A stretch of DNA of 64,000 bases from an uncultured Clostridia bacterium (GCA_947627725.1 CANQXE010000005.1:79687-143686), one strand, 5' to 3'; positions 38,981 to 49,433 are shown, counted from the first letter of the stretch. Notes: generated by a model from the sequence alone, not told the origin. Program-made: numbers and translations.

Positions 38981-40201
38981 TTATTTCGTGAATTTATGAA
39001 AAACTTTTTTACCTTTTTTTATGATTACATCCTTGTCAAAATCGGACAGCTTTAACGCGGTTAGCGGTGAGCTTATTTTTTGCTCATTGACGCTGACACC
39101 GCCCTGATCAATAAGACGTCTGCCCTCACCCTTTGATTTAATCATTTCAGCCTTCAGCATCATATCAAGAACTGAAATTTCACCCTCTGTAAAATCATTG
39201 TCTGTAAGTATAGTTGTAGGCATATCCGAATTGTCGCTGCCGCCCGCAAAAAGCGCTCTTGCGGCGTTCTGAGCCTTCATTGCCTCTTCTTCTCCGTGAA
39301 CAAGTTTAGTAAGCTCAAAGGCAAGTATTTCTTTTGCCGCATTAAGCTGACTGCCCTCCCATGAATCCATTTTTTCAATTTCATCAAGCGGGAGAAAAGT
39401 CAGCATTCTGATACATTTTAATACGTCTGCGTCGGCAACATTGCGCCAATACTGATAAAATTCAAACGGTGAGGTTTTATTCGGGTCAAGCCAAACCGCG
39501 TTACCGGCTGTTTTACCCATTTTATTTCCCTGAGCATCGGTAAGAAGCGTTATAGTCATAGCGTGCGCGTCTTTTCCAAGCTTTTTTCTGATAAGCTCAG
39601 TACCGCCGAGCATATTGCTCCACTGGTCATCTCCGCCGAACTGCATATTACAGTTATAATTTTGGAATAGATAATAAAAATCATAGGACTGCATAATCAT
39701 ATAGTTAAACTCAAGGAAGGACAATCCTCTTTCCATTCTCTGCTTGTAACATTCTGCGCGAAGCATATTGTTTACCGAAAAGCAAGAGCCGACATCTCGC
39801 AGAAGTTCAACATAATTAAGATTTAAAAGCCAGTCAGCGTTATTTATCATTAAAGCCTTATCATCAGAAAAATCTATAAAACGCTCCATCTGTTTCTTAA
39901 AACAGGCGGCGTTGTGGTCAATATCCTCACGGGTGAGCATTTTCCTCATATCCGTTCTTCCCGAAGGGTCGCCTATCATAGTAGTACCGCCCCCGATAAG
40001 TGCGATAGGCTTGTTACCCGCCATCTGCAAACGCTTCATAAGCGTAAGCGCCATAAAGTGACCCGCTGTAAGACTGTCCGCGGTGCAGTCAAATCCAATA
40101 TAAAATACGGCTTTACCGTTATTTACCATTTCCCTTATTTCTTCTTCATTAGTAACCTGCGCAATCAGTCCGCGCGCAGTTAATTCCTCATAAATTCCCA
40201 T
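38981..40201 (-). CDS. tyrS: Tyrosyl-tRNA synthetase
   Basis: A 406-residue class I synthetase. The HIGH-like TAGHFM (near 46-51) and KMSKS-like KMGKTAGNAVWL (near 231-242) are present; the C-terminal S4 RNA-binding domain covers about 340-406. ATG 40201 follows AGGAGG; the longer frame lacks an SD. It overlaps recN by 14 nt. There is no T-box ahead of it; it belongs to the recN operon, an uncommon placement. Confidence 0.95.
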   Translation of the reverse strand: MGIYEELTARGLIAQVTNEEEIREMVNNGKAVFYIGFDCTADSLTAGHFMALTLMKRLQMAGNKPIALIGGGTTMIGDPSGRTDMRKMLTREDIDHNAACFKKQMERFIDFSDDKALMINNADWLLNLNYVELLRDVGSCFSVNNMLRAECYKQRMERGLSFLEFNYMIMQSYDFYYLFQNYNCNMQFGGDDQWSNMLGGTELIRKKLGKDAHAMTITLLTDAQGNKMGKTAGNAVWLDPNKTSPFEFYQYWRNVADADVLKCIRMLTFLPLDEIEKMDSWEGSQLNAAKEILAFELTKLVHGEEEAMKAQNAARALFAGGSDNSDMPTTILTDNDFTEGEISVLDMMLKAEMIKSKGEGRRLIDQGGVSVNEQKISSPLTALKLSDFDKDVIIKKGKKVFHKFTK

Positions 40202-41864
40202 TTTGTATATCCTCCTGTAATGAAAGCATTTCCTCCGCACTCTTTAAAAGCGTATCGGTTATTTCCAAACCGCCCATAATTCTCGCAAGCTCTTTTTTCC
40301 TTGACTCATAATCAAGCTCTGTAACCTTTGTATATGTTCTGTCACCGATAAATTCCTTTTGAATTAAAAAGTGTTCGTCGGCATTTGAGGCAATCTGGGC
40401 AGAGTGCGTAACACAGATAACCTGAGTATTTTTAGAAACTGATTTTAGCTTAAGACCTATTTTCTGGCTCGCTCGTCCGCTGACGCCTGTATCAATTTCA
40501 TCAAAAATCAGCGTACCGATTGTATCATTGTACGATAATATGTTTTTGATTGCAAGCATTATTCTTGAAAGCTCACCGCCCGACGCAATCTTTGAAAGAG
40601 GTTTTGGCGGCTCACCGGGATTTGTCGAGATTAAAAATTCAACCTTATCAAAACCTGTTGATGATAAATTGCCCTTTTCAAAACTGACAACAAACTGAAG
40701 CTTCGGCATATCGAGAAATTCAAGCTCGCTCTTAACACTTTTCTCAAACGTCCTTGCAGTTTTCTTTCTCTTATCTGAAAGCCTTTGAGCAAGCTCCACC
40801 GTCTTTTCAAAAATGTTATCATACTGTGCATTCAGCTTTTCAAGCTCCTCATCGGAATAAATTATTGAATTGCGCTTAGCTTTCGCGTCATCAAGATAAG
40901 CGAGCATTTCCTCCTCAGTTTCCCCGTACTTGCTTGAAAACTTGTAGAGTAAATCAAGCCTGTCCTCAATCTCCTCAAGCTCATCGGGATTAAAATCAAT
41001 TGAGGAGAAAAGCAAGTCGATTTTATCTTTTACGTCTTCAAGCTTGTCGTTAATATCGGTAAAAAGCTCACAAATATCCTTCGCCTCTTCAAAGGCGGAA
41101 AGAGAGTTATAACAATCGTTTATTTGTGATTGTATTCCGTCGATTTCCTCGTCTCCGTTTACAGCAAGGAGTGAGCTATTAAGAGCCTCTGAAACAGCCT
41201 CGCTTTTGTTAATCAATGACCGCCTTTTAGAAAGCTCATCTCTCTCTCCTATTTTAATGTCCGCATCCTCAAGTTCTTTTATCTGGTATTCAAGCAGTTC
41301 AAGTTTACGCTCCTTATCAGTTTCATCAGCAGTAAGCGCTTTAAGCCTTCGGCGAACAGAAATAAGCTCTTTAAAAGATTTCTTATACTCATCAAGAAGA
41401 GAGCAATCATCAAACAGCATATCAATATATTTATATTGAAAATCCGGGTTTAACAGTGCCTGACTGTCATGCTGACCGTGGATATTAACAAGCACATTGC
41501 CTATTTCTTTGAGCATCGAAACCGTTGCGCTTTTACCGTTAATCTTGCAGGCTGACTTACCGGAAGCGCTGATTTTTCTTGTTATAAGCAGAGAATTATC
41601 CTCTTCGCTTTCAAATCCAAGCTCGATTAACTTTTTGCGGACATTCTCTGAAATATCTTCAAAATAAGCGCTGACATAAGCGTTTTCAGCGCCGTGGCGA
41701 ACGAGCTCTTTAGATGTTCTTTCGCCGAGTATCGCATTGATTGAGTCAACTACTATTGACTTACCTGCGCCTGTTTCACCGGTTAAAACATTCAAGCCTG
41801 AGGAAAAATCAACTGTCGTCTTTTCAATAACCGCAATATTCTCAATTTCAAGAGTTTTTAACAT
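40188..41864 (-). CDS. recN: DNA repair protein RecN
   Basis: A 558-residue SMC-like ATPase acting early at double-strand breaks. Walker A GETGAGKS is near 31-38, a long coiled coil spans about 155-350, and the C-terminal ATPase half has LIFDEIDTGVSG (Walker B). It overlaps argR by 17 nt, the usual clostridial order. Confidence 0.96.
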   Translation of the reverse strand: MLKTLEIENIAVIEKTTVDFSSGLNVLTGETGAGKSIVVDSINAILGERTSKELVRHGAENAYVSAYFEDISENVRKKLIELGFESEEDNSLLITRKISASGKSACKINGKSATVSMLKEIGNVLVNIHGQHDSQALLNPDFQYKYIDMLFDDCSLLDEYKKSFKELISVRRRLKALTADETDKERKLELLEYQIKELEDADIKIGERDELSKRRSLINKSEAVSEALNSSLLAVNGDEEIDGIQSQINDCYNSLSAFEEAKDICELFTDINDKLEDVKDKIDLLFSSIDFNPDELEEIEDRLDLLYKFSSKYGETEEEMLAYLDDAKAKRNSIIYSDEELEKLNAQYDNIFEKTVELAQRLSDKRKKTARTFEKSVKSELEFLDMPKLQFVVSFEKGNLSSTGFDKVEFLISTNPGEPPKPLSKIASGGELSRIMLAIKNILSYNDTIGTLIFDEIDTGVSGRASQKIGLKLKSVSKNTQVICVTHSAQIASNADEHFLIQKEFIGDRTYTKVTELDYESRKKELARIMGGLEITDTLLKSAEEMLSLQEDIQNGNL

Positions 41865-42309
41865 TTAAAATCTTCTCCATATTCATCGTGAATATCTTAG
41901 CAAAGTCCTCTGTTTTACATAATACAAAGATTGTATCATCACCTGAAATAGCGCCGACAACACCCGACCATTCCATTGACTCAATCGCTGTGCAGACAGC
42001 CATTGCCATACCGGGAAAGCATTTAATGCACACAGTGTTTAAAGCGTGTTCAACATTGACTATTGAATCGGCAAATATTCCGCCTGTTCTCCTTACAGCG
42101 TCTGTTGTCGCTCTTTTGCCGGTTGAATATACATATCGTCCCCTGTCGGATAATTCCTTGACAAGACGCAGTTCCTTTATGTCACGTGAGATTGTTGCCT
42201 GTGTTACTTCAAAACCGCATTTAAGGAGATATGTCTGCAGCTCCTCCTGCGTTTCAATTTCCTTTGAATTAATAAGCTCTAAAATTTTAGCGTGTCTTCT
42301 CTTTTTCAT
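41848..42309 (-). CDS. argR: Arginine repressor ArgR
   Basis: A 153-residue regulator: N-terminal winged helix (KKRRHAKILELINSKEIETQ; TQATISRDIKELRLVK near 36-51) and C-terminal arginine-binding hexamerisation domain (about 80-150, VVGAISGDDTIFVLCK). It controls arginine synthesis and breakdown elsewhere; its fixed place before recN is conserved in Firmicutes. The start overlaps the nadK stop by one base (TGATG). Confidence 0.95.
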   Translation of the reverse strand: MKKRRHAKILELINSKEIETQEELQTYLLKCGFEVTQATISRDIKELRLVKELSDRGRYVYSTGKRATTDAVRRTGGIFADSIVNVEHALNTVCIKCFPGMAMAVCTAIESMEWSGVVGAISGDDTIFVLCKTEDFAKIFTMNMEKILNVKNS

Positions 42310-43166
42310 CAGGCTCTCCTCTCAATAATCTTTTTATTAAGAATTTCATAAAAATTTTCAGGTTTCAGCTTGATTAGCCTTGTTTTTGTTTTTGACGCTT
42401 TCACTCTGACCTCGCTGTTAAAATCAAGCTCAATCGCGTCCTCTCCGTCAACTGTGAGAACGGGAAAATTCATTTTATCGTTATGCGCACTGATAACAAG
42501 CTCCTTGTCAGCAGAGAAAATAATACTCCTGTCCATTAAAGAATGAGGGCAGATAGGCGTTGCAAGTATGCATTCCGCCTGCGGACTGACAACAGGACCT
42601 CCTGCCGCCATTGAATATGCCGTGGAGCCGGTCGGAGTGGATATAATAACTCCGTCGGCGCGCATATTTGACACGTTCCTGCCGCCGCAGGTAATATTGA
42701 TATCAATAAGTCTTGCAAAATTACCTCTTGAAATAACAGCGTCGTTAAGACACTTATGAACCGAAACAGTTTCACCGTTTCTTACGATTTCCGCTTCAAG
42801 CATCAGGCGCTCATCAATTTCGTAATCGCCTGTGACAACATTTTTCAAAAGCTCAAGCTCATCCTGTTCAAGACCGCTCATAAAGCCGAGTCTGCCGGCG
42901 TTTATACCCAAGACGGGCTTGCCGTATTTCGCTGCTTTCTTTGCAACGCTCAGCGTTGTACCGTCACCGCCTATGGCAATGGCAATATCGCAGAGTTCAA
43001 TTATTTTTTCTTCACAGTCGAAAAGGACGCCGCACCCTTTAAATTTATCCGCAAGGCTGCCGCTTACATATACGTTCGTATTCAGATTGGACAGTGCCGA
43101 AAATACATTACGGCTTAGTTCCTCAACACCGTTATTCTGTAAATTTGGAAAAACCGAAATAATCAT
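42309..43166 (-). CDS. nadK: NAD kinase
   Basis: A 285-residue enzyme phosphorylating NAD to NADP. The GGDGT motif is in [14 protein letters not shown] (near 68), and the NAD/NADP site has [16 protein letters not shown] (near 180-195). Overlaps: 4 nt with tlyA, 1 nt with argR. Confidence 0.96.
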   Translation of the reverse strand: MIISVFPNLQNNGVEELSRNVFSALSNLNTNVYVSGSLADKFKGCGVLFDCEEKIIELCDIAIAIGGDGTTLSVAKKAAKYGKPVLGINAGRLGFMSGLEQDELELLKNVVTGDYEIDERLMLEAEIVRNGETVSVHKCLNDAVISRGNFARLIDINITCGGRNVSNMRADGVIISTPTGSTAYSMAAGGPVVSPQAECILATPICPHSLMDRSIIFSADKELVISAHNDKMNFPVLTVDGEDAIELDFNSEVRVKASKTKTRLIKLKPENFYEILNKKIIERRA

Positions 43167-43975
43167 AATAATTCCTCATGTGATTTGCTGACAAGAGCTT
43201 TTACGTCAATTGTACTGTTTAGCTCAGGCTGATTTCCCTTTTCAATAAATATCAGATATTCTATATTTCCCTCAGGACCTTTAACGGGGGAAAATTCAAG
43301 TCCGTTTACAGAAAAGCCGTTATCCAAACAGAGAGTTATGATTTTCTCAACGACCTCAATATGCGTGTTCAAATCACTTACAACACCCTTTTTGCCGACC
43401 TTTTCCCTGCCTGCTTCAAACTGAGGCTTAATCAAGCAAACAGCCTGACCGTTATCCTTTAGAAATTCAAATAAATTCGGTAAAATATGCTTGAGTGAAA
43501 TAAAAGAAACATCAACTGAAGAAAAATCAATTTTATCAGGTATTTGCTCTTCCGTTACGTACCTGAAATTAGTTCTTTCTAAATTAACAACACGCTTGTC
43601 AGTCCTTAGCTTCCAAGCAAGCTGACCGTAGCCGACGTCAATGGAATAAACCTTTTTTGCACCGTTCATCAGCATACAGTCAGTAAAACCGCCTGTTGAC
43701 GCTCCGACATCCATGCATATTTTATTTTCAAGATTTATAGGAAAGCACTCCATAGCCTTTTCCAGTTTAAGACCGCCGCGGCTGACATATTTAAGAGTAC
43801 TTCCTCTTACCTCAATATTGTCCTGTGCTGTTACTTCTCTGCCGGCCTTATCCGATTTCTGATTATTGACATAGACTATGCCCGACATAATAATTGCCTT
43901 TGCTTTTTCCCTGCTCGGCGCCAATCCTCTTTCAAAAAGAGCAACATCAAGCCTTATTTTATTTTCCTTAGGCAT
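43163..43975 (-). CDS. tlyA: TlyA-family rRNA 2'-O-methyltransferase
   Basis: A 270-residue protein with an N-terminal S4 domain (residues 6-65; [20 protein letters not shown]) and a SAM-dependent FtsJ-like methyltransferase ([15 protein letters not shown] near 87-101; [27 protein letters not shown]). In mycobacteria TlyA methylates 16S and 23S rRNA cytidines; in Firmicutes the site is less certain. It lies between dxs (8-nt overlap) and nadK. Confidence 0.93.
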   Translation of the reverse strand: MPKENKIRLDVALFERGLAPSREKAKAIIMSGIVYVNNQKSDKAGREVTAQDNIEVRGSTLKYVSRGGLKLEKAMECFPINLENKICMDVGASTGGFTDCMLMNGAKKVYSIDVGYGQLAWKLRTDKRVVNLERTNFRYVTEEQIPDKIDFSSVDVSFISLKHILPNLFEFLKDNGQAVCLIKPQFEAGREKVGKKGVVSDLNTHIEVVEKIITLCLDNGFSVNGLEFSPVKGPEGNIEYLIFIEKGNQPELNSTIDVKALVSKSHEELL

Positions 43976-45803
43976 TTTTTACCTCTTCAATAACTGAATC
44001 ACAATCAAGTTTATAACGAGAAAGCTGCCTGTCAACAGATGCCTGTTTAACAAATTCGTCATTAACAGCAACGTGCTTAAAATGAGCGGTAATACCCTTT
44101 TCGGCAAGCATAGACGCGAACACCTCTCCGACTCCGCCGCTCTTAATTCCCTCTTCAAAAAAGAATATTTTTTTACTTTCCCAGAGGGAGTCAAATATAT
44201 TTTCGTCAATCGGTTTGATTCTGTTCAGTTTAATTACAAAAGTGTTTTCAAGTGATTCATAAGCCTTGGCGCATTCAGAAAATAATCTGCCGTAGGTGAC
44301 GATACAATTTTCTGCGTTTGTACTGCCTAAAATATAATACGGCTCGTGCTTATATTCATAATTTTCAGGCTTATATCTTTCATTACCACGCGGATAACGG
44401 ACTGCGACCGCTCCGTGCACCTTATAAATTCCCTCATATAACATAGCTTCAAGCTCTGCATAATAAGAAGGCGCAAAAACAGTTAAGCCGATAACCGAAT
44501 TAAGAAAGGCGGTGTCATATATACCCTGATGACTTTCACCGTCCTCACCGACAAATCCGGCTCTGTCAACAGCGAAAACTACTTTAAGTTTCTGCATTGA
44601 AACATCGTGAATAAGCTGGTCATAAGACCTCTGCAAAAATGTTGAGTACACGGCAAAAACAGGTACCATACCGTTTTTAGCAAGACCGCTTGAAAATGTA
44701 ACAGCGTGCTGCTCTGCAATTCCAACATCAAAAAATCTTTTCGGGAATTTCTTTGAAAATTCACAAAGTCCCGTTCCCTCTGCCATCGCAGCGGTAACAC
44801 AGCAGATTCTGCTGTCATTTTCAGCAAATCCGCACATTGTTTCACCAAAGGAGGAGGAAAAATTCTTTCCGCTGCTTTTTGGTTCGCCTGTATTAATATT
44901 AAACCTGCCGATGCCGTGAAACTGTGTTGGATTTTTTTCTGCGGGATTATATCCCTTACCCTTAACCGTGTTGATATGAATAAAAACAGAATGCGTATGC
45001 GCTTTTGCAACTTTAAGGACATCAATAAGCGCGTCAATATCGTGTCCGTCAATCGGTCCGTAATATCTGAAGCCTAAATTCTCAAAAAATGTTGAATGAT
45101 ATATTTTCTTTCTGAGCTGCGCATTAAGCAGGGTAAAGGTACGGCTGATTTGCGCACCGATTTTCGGTATCTTCGCAAGTCCTCTTTGGATACGTGATTT
45201 AAAAGTAACATAACGGGGCGATGTTCTGATTGTCGTTAAATTCTTTGCCATTGTGCCGACATTTTTGCTGATTGACATATTGTTGTCATTCAAAATAACA
45301 ATGAGATTGCTGTTGTCATCACAGCAATTATTAAGCGCCTCATAGGCAAGACCGCCCGTAAGGGCGCCGTCGCCTATAACCGCAATAACCTTCCCCTTAT
45401 CCCCTTTTAGTTGCTTTGCTTTTGCAAGACCGGCGGCGGCGGAAATTGATGTTGAACTGTGTCCCGAGGAAAAAATATCGTGTTCGCTTTCATCAGGTCT
45501 GGTAAAACCGCTTATACCGCCTTCGGTTCTAAGCGTAGAAAAATCTTTTTTTCTGCCTGTCAAAATTTTATGTGTATAGCACTGATGTCCTACGTCAAAA
45601 ACAATTTGGTCAGCAGGACTGTTAAATACTTTGTGAAGCGCAACTGTAAGCTCAACAACGCCGAGATTTGAAGCAAGATGACCTCCGTTTTCCGATACGG
45701 TTGAAATCAGTATTTTACGTATATCAGCGCAAAGCTCATTGAGTTCGTCAATATTCATCTTCTTTATATCCTTCGGGGTATTGACCCCGTCAAGAATAGA
45801 CAT
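43968..45803 (-). CDS. dxs: 1-deoxy-D-xylulose-5-phosphate synthase
   Basis: A 611-residue thiamine-diphosphate transketolase-like enzyme, first step of the MEP isoprenoid pathway. VIGDGALTGGLAYEALN (near 144-160) binds the cofactor; DRAGFVGEDGESHQG (near 413-427) is the central signature. ATG 45803 gives the family N-terminus; an in-frame TTG at 45827 lacks an SD. It lies 30 nt after ispA, pairing prenyl precursor supply with chain elongation. Confidence 0.96.
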   Translation of the reverse strand: MSILDGVNTPKDIKKMNIDELNELCADIRKILISTVSENGGHLASNLGVVELTVALHKVFNSPADQIVFDVGHQCYTHKILTGRKKDFSTLRTEGGISGFTRPDESEHDIFSSGHSSTSISAAAGLAKAKQLKGDKGKVIAVIGDGALTGGLAYEALNNCCDDNSNLIVILNDNNMSISKNVGTMAKNLTTIRTSPRYVTFKSRIQRGLAKIPKIGAQISRTFTLLNAQLRKKIYHSTFFENLGFRYYGPIDGHDIDALIDVLKVAKAHTHSVFIHINTVKGKGYNPAEKNPTQFHGIGRFNINTGEPKSSGKNFSSSFGETMCGFAENDSRICCVTAAMAEGTGLCEFSKKFPKRFFDVGIAEQHAVTFSSGLAKNGMVPVFAVYSTFLQRSYDQLIHDVSMQKLKVVFAVDRAGFVGEDGESHQGIYDTAFLNSVIGLTVFAPSYYAELEAMLYEGIYKVHGAVAVRYPRGNERYKPENYEYKHEPYYILGSTNAENCIVTYGRLFSECAKAYESLENTFVIKLNRIKPIDENIFDSLWESKKIFFFEEGIKSGGVGEVFASMLAEKGITAHFKHVAVNDEFVKQASVDRQLSRYKLDCDSVIEEVKNA

Positions 45804-45833
45804 ATAATCACAACTCTTTTCAATCAAAATAAG

Positions 45834-46718
45834 TTATTTGTCCCTGTTTACAAGCCTGTACGCAAGCTGCTCGATAAATTCAGTATCATCAAAATACTCA
45901 AGCTGCTTAACGGCATTCTGCGTAAGCCTTTGCACATCATATTTTGCCTTGTCGATTCCGACAATTGACGCATATGTTGCTTTGCTGTTGCCGGCATCGG
46001 AGCCAACAGGCTTTCCGAGCTTTTCCTCGTCGCCGATTATATCAAGAATATCATCCTGTATCTGGAACGCGATACCAAGTGAATACGCGAATTTTGATGC
46101 GGCGGAAAGCTGATGGCTGTCTGCACCTGCACATATGCATCCAATAAGGCAGGCGGCGGAAATTAACGCCCCTGTTTTAAGCTTATAAACTGTAAGAAGT
46201 TCCTTGAGTGTGGGATTTCCCTGTTCATATAATAAATCAATTACCTGTCCGCCAAGCATGCCTGACACTCCCGAGTTCTGCGAAAGCAGACTTATGCTCA
46301 TAACCTTTTTATCATCGGACAAATCGGAATTGCTTATTATTTCAAAAGCGTGAGTGAGCAGAGCGTCACCTGCCAAAAGTGCTGTTGCCTCGTCAAACTG
46401 CTTATGGCAGCTCGGCTTTCCGCGTCTCAAATCGTCATTGTCCATACATGGCAAATCATCGTGAATCAGACTGTATGTATGAACATACTCAACGGCGCAC
46501 GCAAACGGAACACAATCATCTCTTGAGCCGCCGCATACCTTCGCAAATTCGAGAGCGAGAACAGGTCTTATCCTTTTTCCTCCGTTTTTAAGGCTGTATT
46601 TCATTGCCTCAACTACCTTGTATTGCCCGTCCTTAGCATCCGGAATAAATGACAGAAGAGAATTATTTACTTTTCTTATATCATTTTTAAATATATTATC
46701 AAATTCAAAGTCAGTCAT
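45834..46718 (-). CDS. ispA: Polyprenyl (farnesyl/geranylgeranyl) diphosphate synthase
   Basis: A 294-residue prenyltransferase. The first aspartate-rich motif DDLPCMDNDD (near 91-100) and the second QIDDILD-type motif (QDDILDIIGD near 223) are intact. The two-residue insertion in the first motif is typical of bacterial FPP synthases. It stands 2 nt after xseB. Confidence 0.94.
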   Translation of the reverse strand: MTDFEFDNIFKNDIRKVNNSLLSFIPDAKDGQYKVVEAMKYSLKNGGKRIRPVLALEFAKVCGGSRDDCVPFACAVEYVHTYSLIHDDLPCMDNDDLRRGKPSCHKQFDEATALLAGDALLTHAFEIISNSDLSDDKKVMSISLLSQNSGVSGMLGGQVIDLLYEQGNPTLKELLTVYKLKTGALISAACLIGCICAGADSHQLSAASKFAYSLGIAFQIQDDILDIIGDEEKLGKPVGSDAGNSKATYASIVGIDKAKYDVQRLTQNAVKQLEYFDDTEFIEQLAYRLVNRDK

Positions 46719-46720
46719 AT

Positions 46721-46915
46721 CTACTCCTTAGTAAGCTCAGTTATTTTTTGTTCAGCCTCTTTGAGTTTAGCGGAACAAAACGCGGTAAGCTTAGTTCCCT
46801 CTTCAAAAAGCTTCATACTCTCGTCAAGCGAAACCTCGTTTTTTTCAAGTATGCCGACTATTTCCTCAAGACGTTTTATTGCTGTTTCATATGTCATTTC
46901 CTTATCGTTATTCAT
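46721..46915 (-). CDS. xseB: Exodeoxyribonuclease VII small subunit
   Basis: A 64-residue helical protein with the signature YETAIKRLEEIVGILE (near 9-24) and SLDESMKLFEEGTKL (near 29-43). It partners XseA to degrade ssDNA. ATG 46915 is placed 5 nt after GGTGG and overlaps the xseA stop by 8 nt. Confidence 0.94.
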   Translation of the reverse strand: MNNDKEMTYETAIKRLEEIVGILEKNEVSLDESMKLFEEGTKLTAFCSAKLKEAEQKITELTKE

Positions 46916-48113
46916 ATGCCACCTCATTAACGGTGCAATTTGCAGTACCGTCATTAAATTTTATTTCAAGATTATCGCCTGCGTTCAAATCCTTAACGCT
47001 TTTAACGATTTCTTTTTTATCATTTCTTGCAACGCTGTAACCTCTGCTTAAAACAGAAAGCGGACTCAACGCGTCAAGCTTTCCCGCAAACTGTGCAAGT
47101 GTAAGCGTGCTTGTCTTAACTGTATGGTTAAAAATTTTTATTAAATCGCTTTCATATGCCTTAATATCATCACGGTATGAATTATAATATCCTGATACAT
47201 CGGCAAGAACGCTGTTATTAACTATATCGTCAAATTTTTGATTTTCCCTTTCAAGTCTTGCTGTCAGAAGCATTGACAGAGTATATTCCGCATGATTAAC
47301 AAAGTTAATCAGCTCATTAATATCAGGCACGGCAAGCTCGGCAGCTGCACTCGGAGTAGGCGCTCTCAAATCTGCAACAAAATCGCAGATAGTATAATCG
47401 GTTTCGTGACCTACTGCTGAAATTACAGGTGTTTTACATTCAAAAACCGTCCTTGCGACCTTTTCGCTGTTAAATGCCCATAAATCCTCTATTGAGCCTC
47501 CGCCTCTGCCGACGATTATAACATCAACGTCTTCAATGCAGTCAAGCATCTTAATTGATTTTATTATATCGTCAGGCGCCTGTTCTCCCTGAACAATTGT
47601 CGGTACTATAACAAGCTCACTAAGCGGATAACGTCTTTTTGTTATATTTTTTATATCCTCAATGGCGGCGCCTGTATTTGATGTGGCAATGCCTATTTTT
47701 CTCGGGTATTTCGGAATAGGCTTTTTATTTATATCATCAAACAGACCCTCATCATTAAGTTTATTTTTTAGCTGTTCACAAGCAAGGGTTAAAGCTCCGA
47801 CACCGTCCAGCTGCATATCCACAGCGTAAAGCTGATATACTCCGTCTCGGTCATAGACAGAAATTCTGCCCCTGCAAATTACCCTCATTCCGTCCTCAGG
47901 CTTAAATTTCAGCTTTTGGGCATAAGATGAAAACATAACAGCCTTTAGCTGAGAATTTTCATCTTTAAGTGTAAAATACATATGTCCGCTGCGAAAGTAA
48001 TACTTAAAGTTGCTGATTTCTCCTACAACGAAAATATTTTTAAGCGGCGCGCTTTCATCAAGCAGCGCCTTGATATAATTATTTACTTGTGTAACTGTAA
48101 CCGTATTATTCAT
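46908..48113 (-). CDS. xseA: Exodeoxyribonuclease VII large subunit
   Basis: A 401-residue nuclease. The N-terminal OB fold (about 1-100) has VGEISNFKYYFRSGHMYFTL-like residues 27-46, and the catalytic domain contains GRGGGSIEDLWAFN (near 187-200) and VGHETDYTICDFVADLRAPT (near 217-236). ATG 48113 is used since the family starts at NNTVTVTQVNNYIK; it overlaps the preceding gene by 8 nt. Confidence 0.96.
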   Translation of the reverse strand: MNNTVTVTQVNNYIKALLDESAPLKNIFVVGEISNFKYYFRSGHMYFTLKDENSQLKAVMFSSYAQKLKFKPEDGMRVICRGRISVYDRDGVYQLYAVDMQLDGVGALTLACEQLKNKLNDEGLFDDINKKPIPKYPRKIGIATSNTGAAIEDIKNITKRRYPLSELVIVPTIVQGEQAPDDIIKSIKMLDCIEDVDVIIVGRGGGSIEDLWAFNSEKVARTVFECKTPVISAVGHETDYTICDFVADLRAPTPSAAAELAVPDINELINFVNHAEYTLSMLLTARLERENQKFDDIVNNSVLADVSGYYNSYRDDIKAYESDLIKIFNHTVKTSTLTLAQFAGKLDALSPLSVLSRGYSVARNDKKEIVKSVKDLNAGDNLEIKFNDGTANCTVNEVAYE

Positions 48114-49029
48114 TTTTATCCTTAAGATACGCATAAACCGCAAGTCCGCACGCATTGTCACAGCTATAAACAGGCTCGGCAAAATATGCATTATATTTAC
48201 GCATTATATTTGATTTTATCAGAGAGTTTGACATAACACCGCCCGCATAAAGAAGCGGCAGATCACCGTATTTTTCAAGTAATAATTCAGTCATTTTATC
48301 AATAGCGGCTGATATGCTGCAAAGAACAAATTTAGAGATATTTTGTTCGGACTCGCCGCTTTCAAACATTGCTTTTGCCTTATTTTCAATTCCGGACAAG
48401 GAGCAGTCAAGACCAAGCATTACCGGTTTAATATTATAGTTTTTATCAGATTTCTTTGAAAGCTCGTCAAGAATCTTTCCGCTGGGAAAAGAATATCCCA
48501 TCATAACACCTGCTCTGTCAATTGCCTGTCCCGCTTTTAAGTCAGCGCTTTGAGCGATGACCTTATTTTTAATAAGCTCCCTTTCGTCAGGCTCAACCAA
48601 AAGTGCCTCGGTAGTCCCTCCGCTGACGTGAAACGCAATAAACCTTTCATTAATTAAGTCAAGCCTGTCCGCTGAGTAAAGCGCCGCAAGAATATGACTA
48701 ACCTGGTGAGAGGTTTCATAAAGCCTTGCGCCTGTAAAGCGGCTGACGCTTACGGCATTATTTTTCCCGACAAGAAAGCAGGGCATATAGCTTCCATCAA
48801 TATTTCTCGGTCTTGTGCTTACGCCGACCGCCTTAATATTCGTATCCTGAAAGTTAAGGCGTTCTAAAAGCACAGGCATATTAACCGTATGCTGAAAGAC
48901 CGCGTCACTTTGACGTAAACCGCGTTCGCCGTTTTTGACTGTCAAAAGCTGTTTTTCCTGATACATTTTCACTCCGTCAAATAAAGCGACGGAGGTTGTG
49001 TAATTGCTTGTGTCAAAACCGAGATACAT
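48106..49029 (-). CDS. TsaD/Kae1-like paralogue (M22 family)
   Basis: A 307-residue ASKHA-fold protein resembling TsaD. FDTSNYTTSVAL opens the fold, the metal-type motif HxxxH is H108-H112 (SHQVSH) and FHVSGGTTEALLV holds the phosphate-binding loop. It is shorter than true TsaD (about 335-340 residues) and is not linked to tsaB or tsaE, so it is likely the clostridial paralogue found before xseA rather than the t6A synthase. Activity unknown. Confidence 0.82.
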   Translation of the reverse strand: MYLGFDTSNYTTSVALFDGVKMYQEKQLLTVKNGERGLRQSDAVFQHTVNMPVLLERLNFQDTNIKAVGVSTRPRNIDGSYMPCFLVGKNNAVSVSRFTGARLYETSHQVSHILAALYSADRLDLINERFIAFHVSGGTTEALLVEPDERELIKNKVIAQSADLKAGQAIDRAGVMMGYSFPSGKILDELSKKSDKNYNIKPVMLGLDCSLSGIENKAKAMFESGESEQNISKFVLCSISAAIDKMTELLLEKYGDLPLLYAGGVMSNSLIKSNIMRKYNAYFAEPVYSCDNACGLAVYAYLKDKNE

Positions 49030-49030
49030 T

Positions 49031-49423
49031 TTACTGTCCTCTTGAATAGGCGCCTAAAATGCCGTTAATATATGAAGCGTCATCACTGCTTGCGTATTTT
49101 TTCGCAAGCTCAACCGCTTCGTTAATCGCAACGCTTTCAGGTACGCTTTCAACATATTTTATCTCATAAAGCGCAACGTATAAAATGGCAAGCGTTACCT
49201 TTGGCAGACGCGAAATTTTCCATGATTTTGAGTATGTATTAATAATGCCGTTAAGCTCGTCAAGCTTGTCCCTGATTCCCGAGGAAATTTCAACGGCATA
49301 ATCGCAAACCTGTTCAACATTTTCAGAATAAAGCTTAATAAGCTCTTCAAGATTATCATTTATTTCAAACAGATTTTCAAAAGTGAGGAAAAACGCCTGC
49401 TCTCTCATCTCATTTCTCTTCAT
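49031..49423 (-). CDS. nusB: Transcription antitermination factor NusB
   Basis: A 130-residue all-helical protein with N-terminal REQAFFLTFENLFE and C-terminal SVAINEAVELAKKY and FINGILG-like YINGILGAY. It binds boxA RNA with NusE/S10 in rRNA antitermination. It starts shortly after a terminator that follows asp23, with AGGAG right after the T-run, and ends 1 nt before the TsaD paralogue. Confidence 0.95.
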   Translation of the reverse strand: MKRNEMREQAFFLTFENLFEINDNLEELIKLYSENVEQVCDYAVEISSGIRDKLDELNGIINTYSKSWKISRLPKVTLAILYVALYEIKYVESVPESVAINEAVELAKKYASSDDASYINGILGAYSRGQ

Positions 49424-49433
49424 AAGGTTCTCC

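Noticed and set aside
44579..45052. A 157-codon minus-strand frame inside dxs
   Set aside because: It is an alternative frame of dxs; the dxs frame carries the family signatures throughout.
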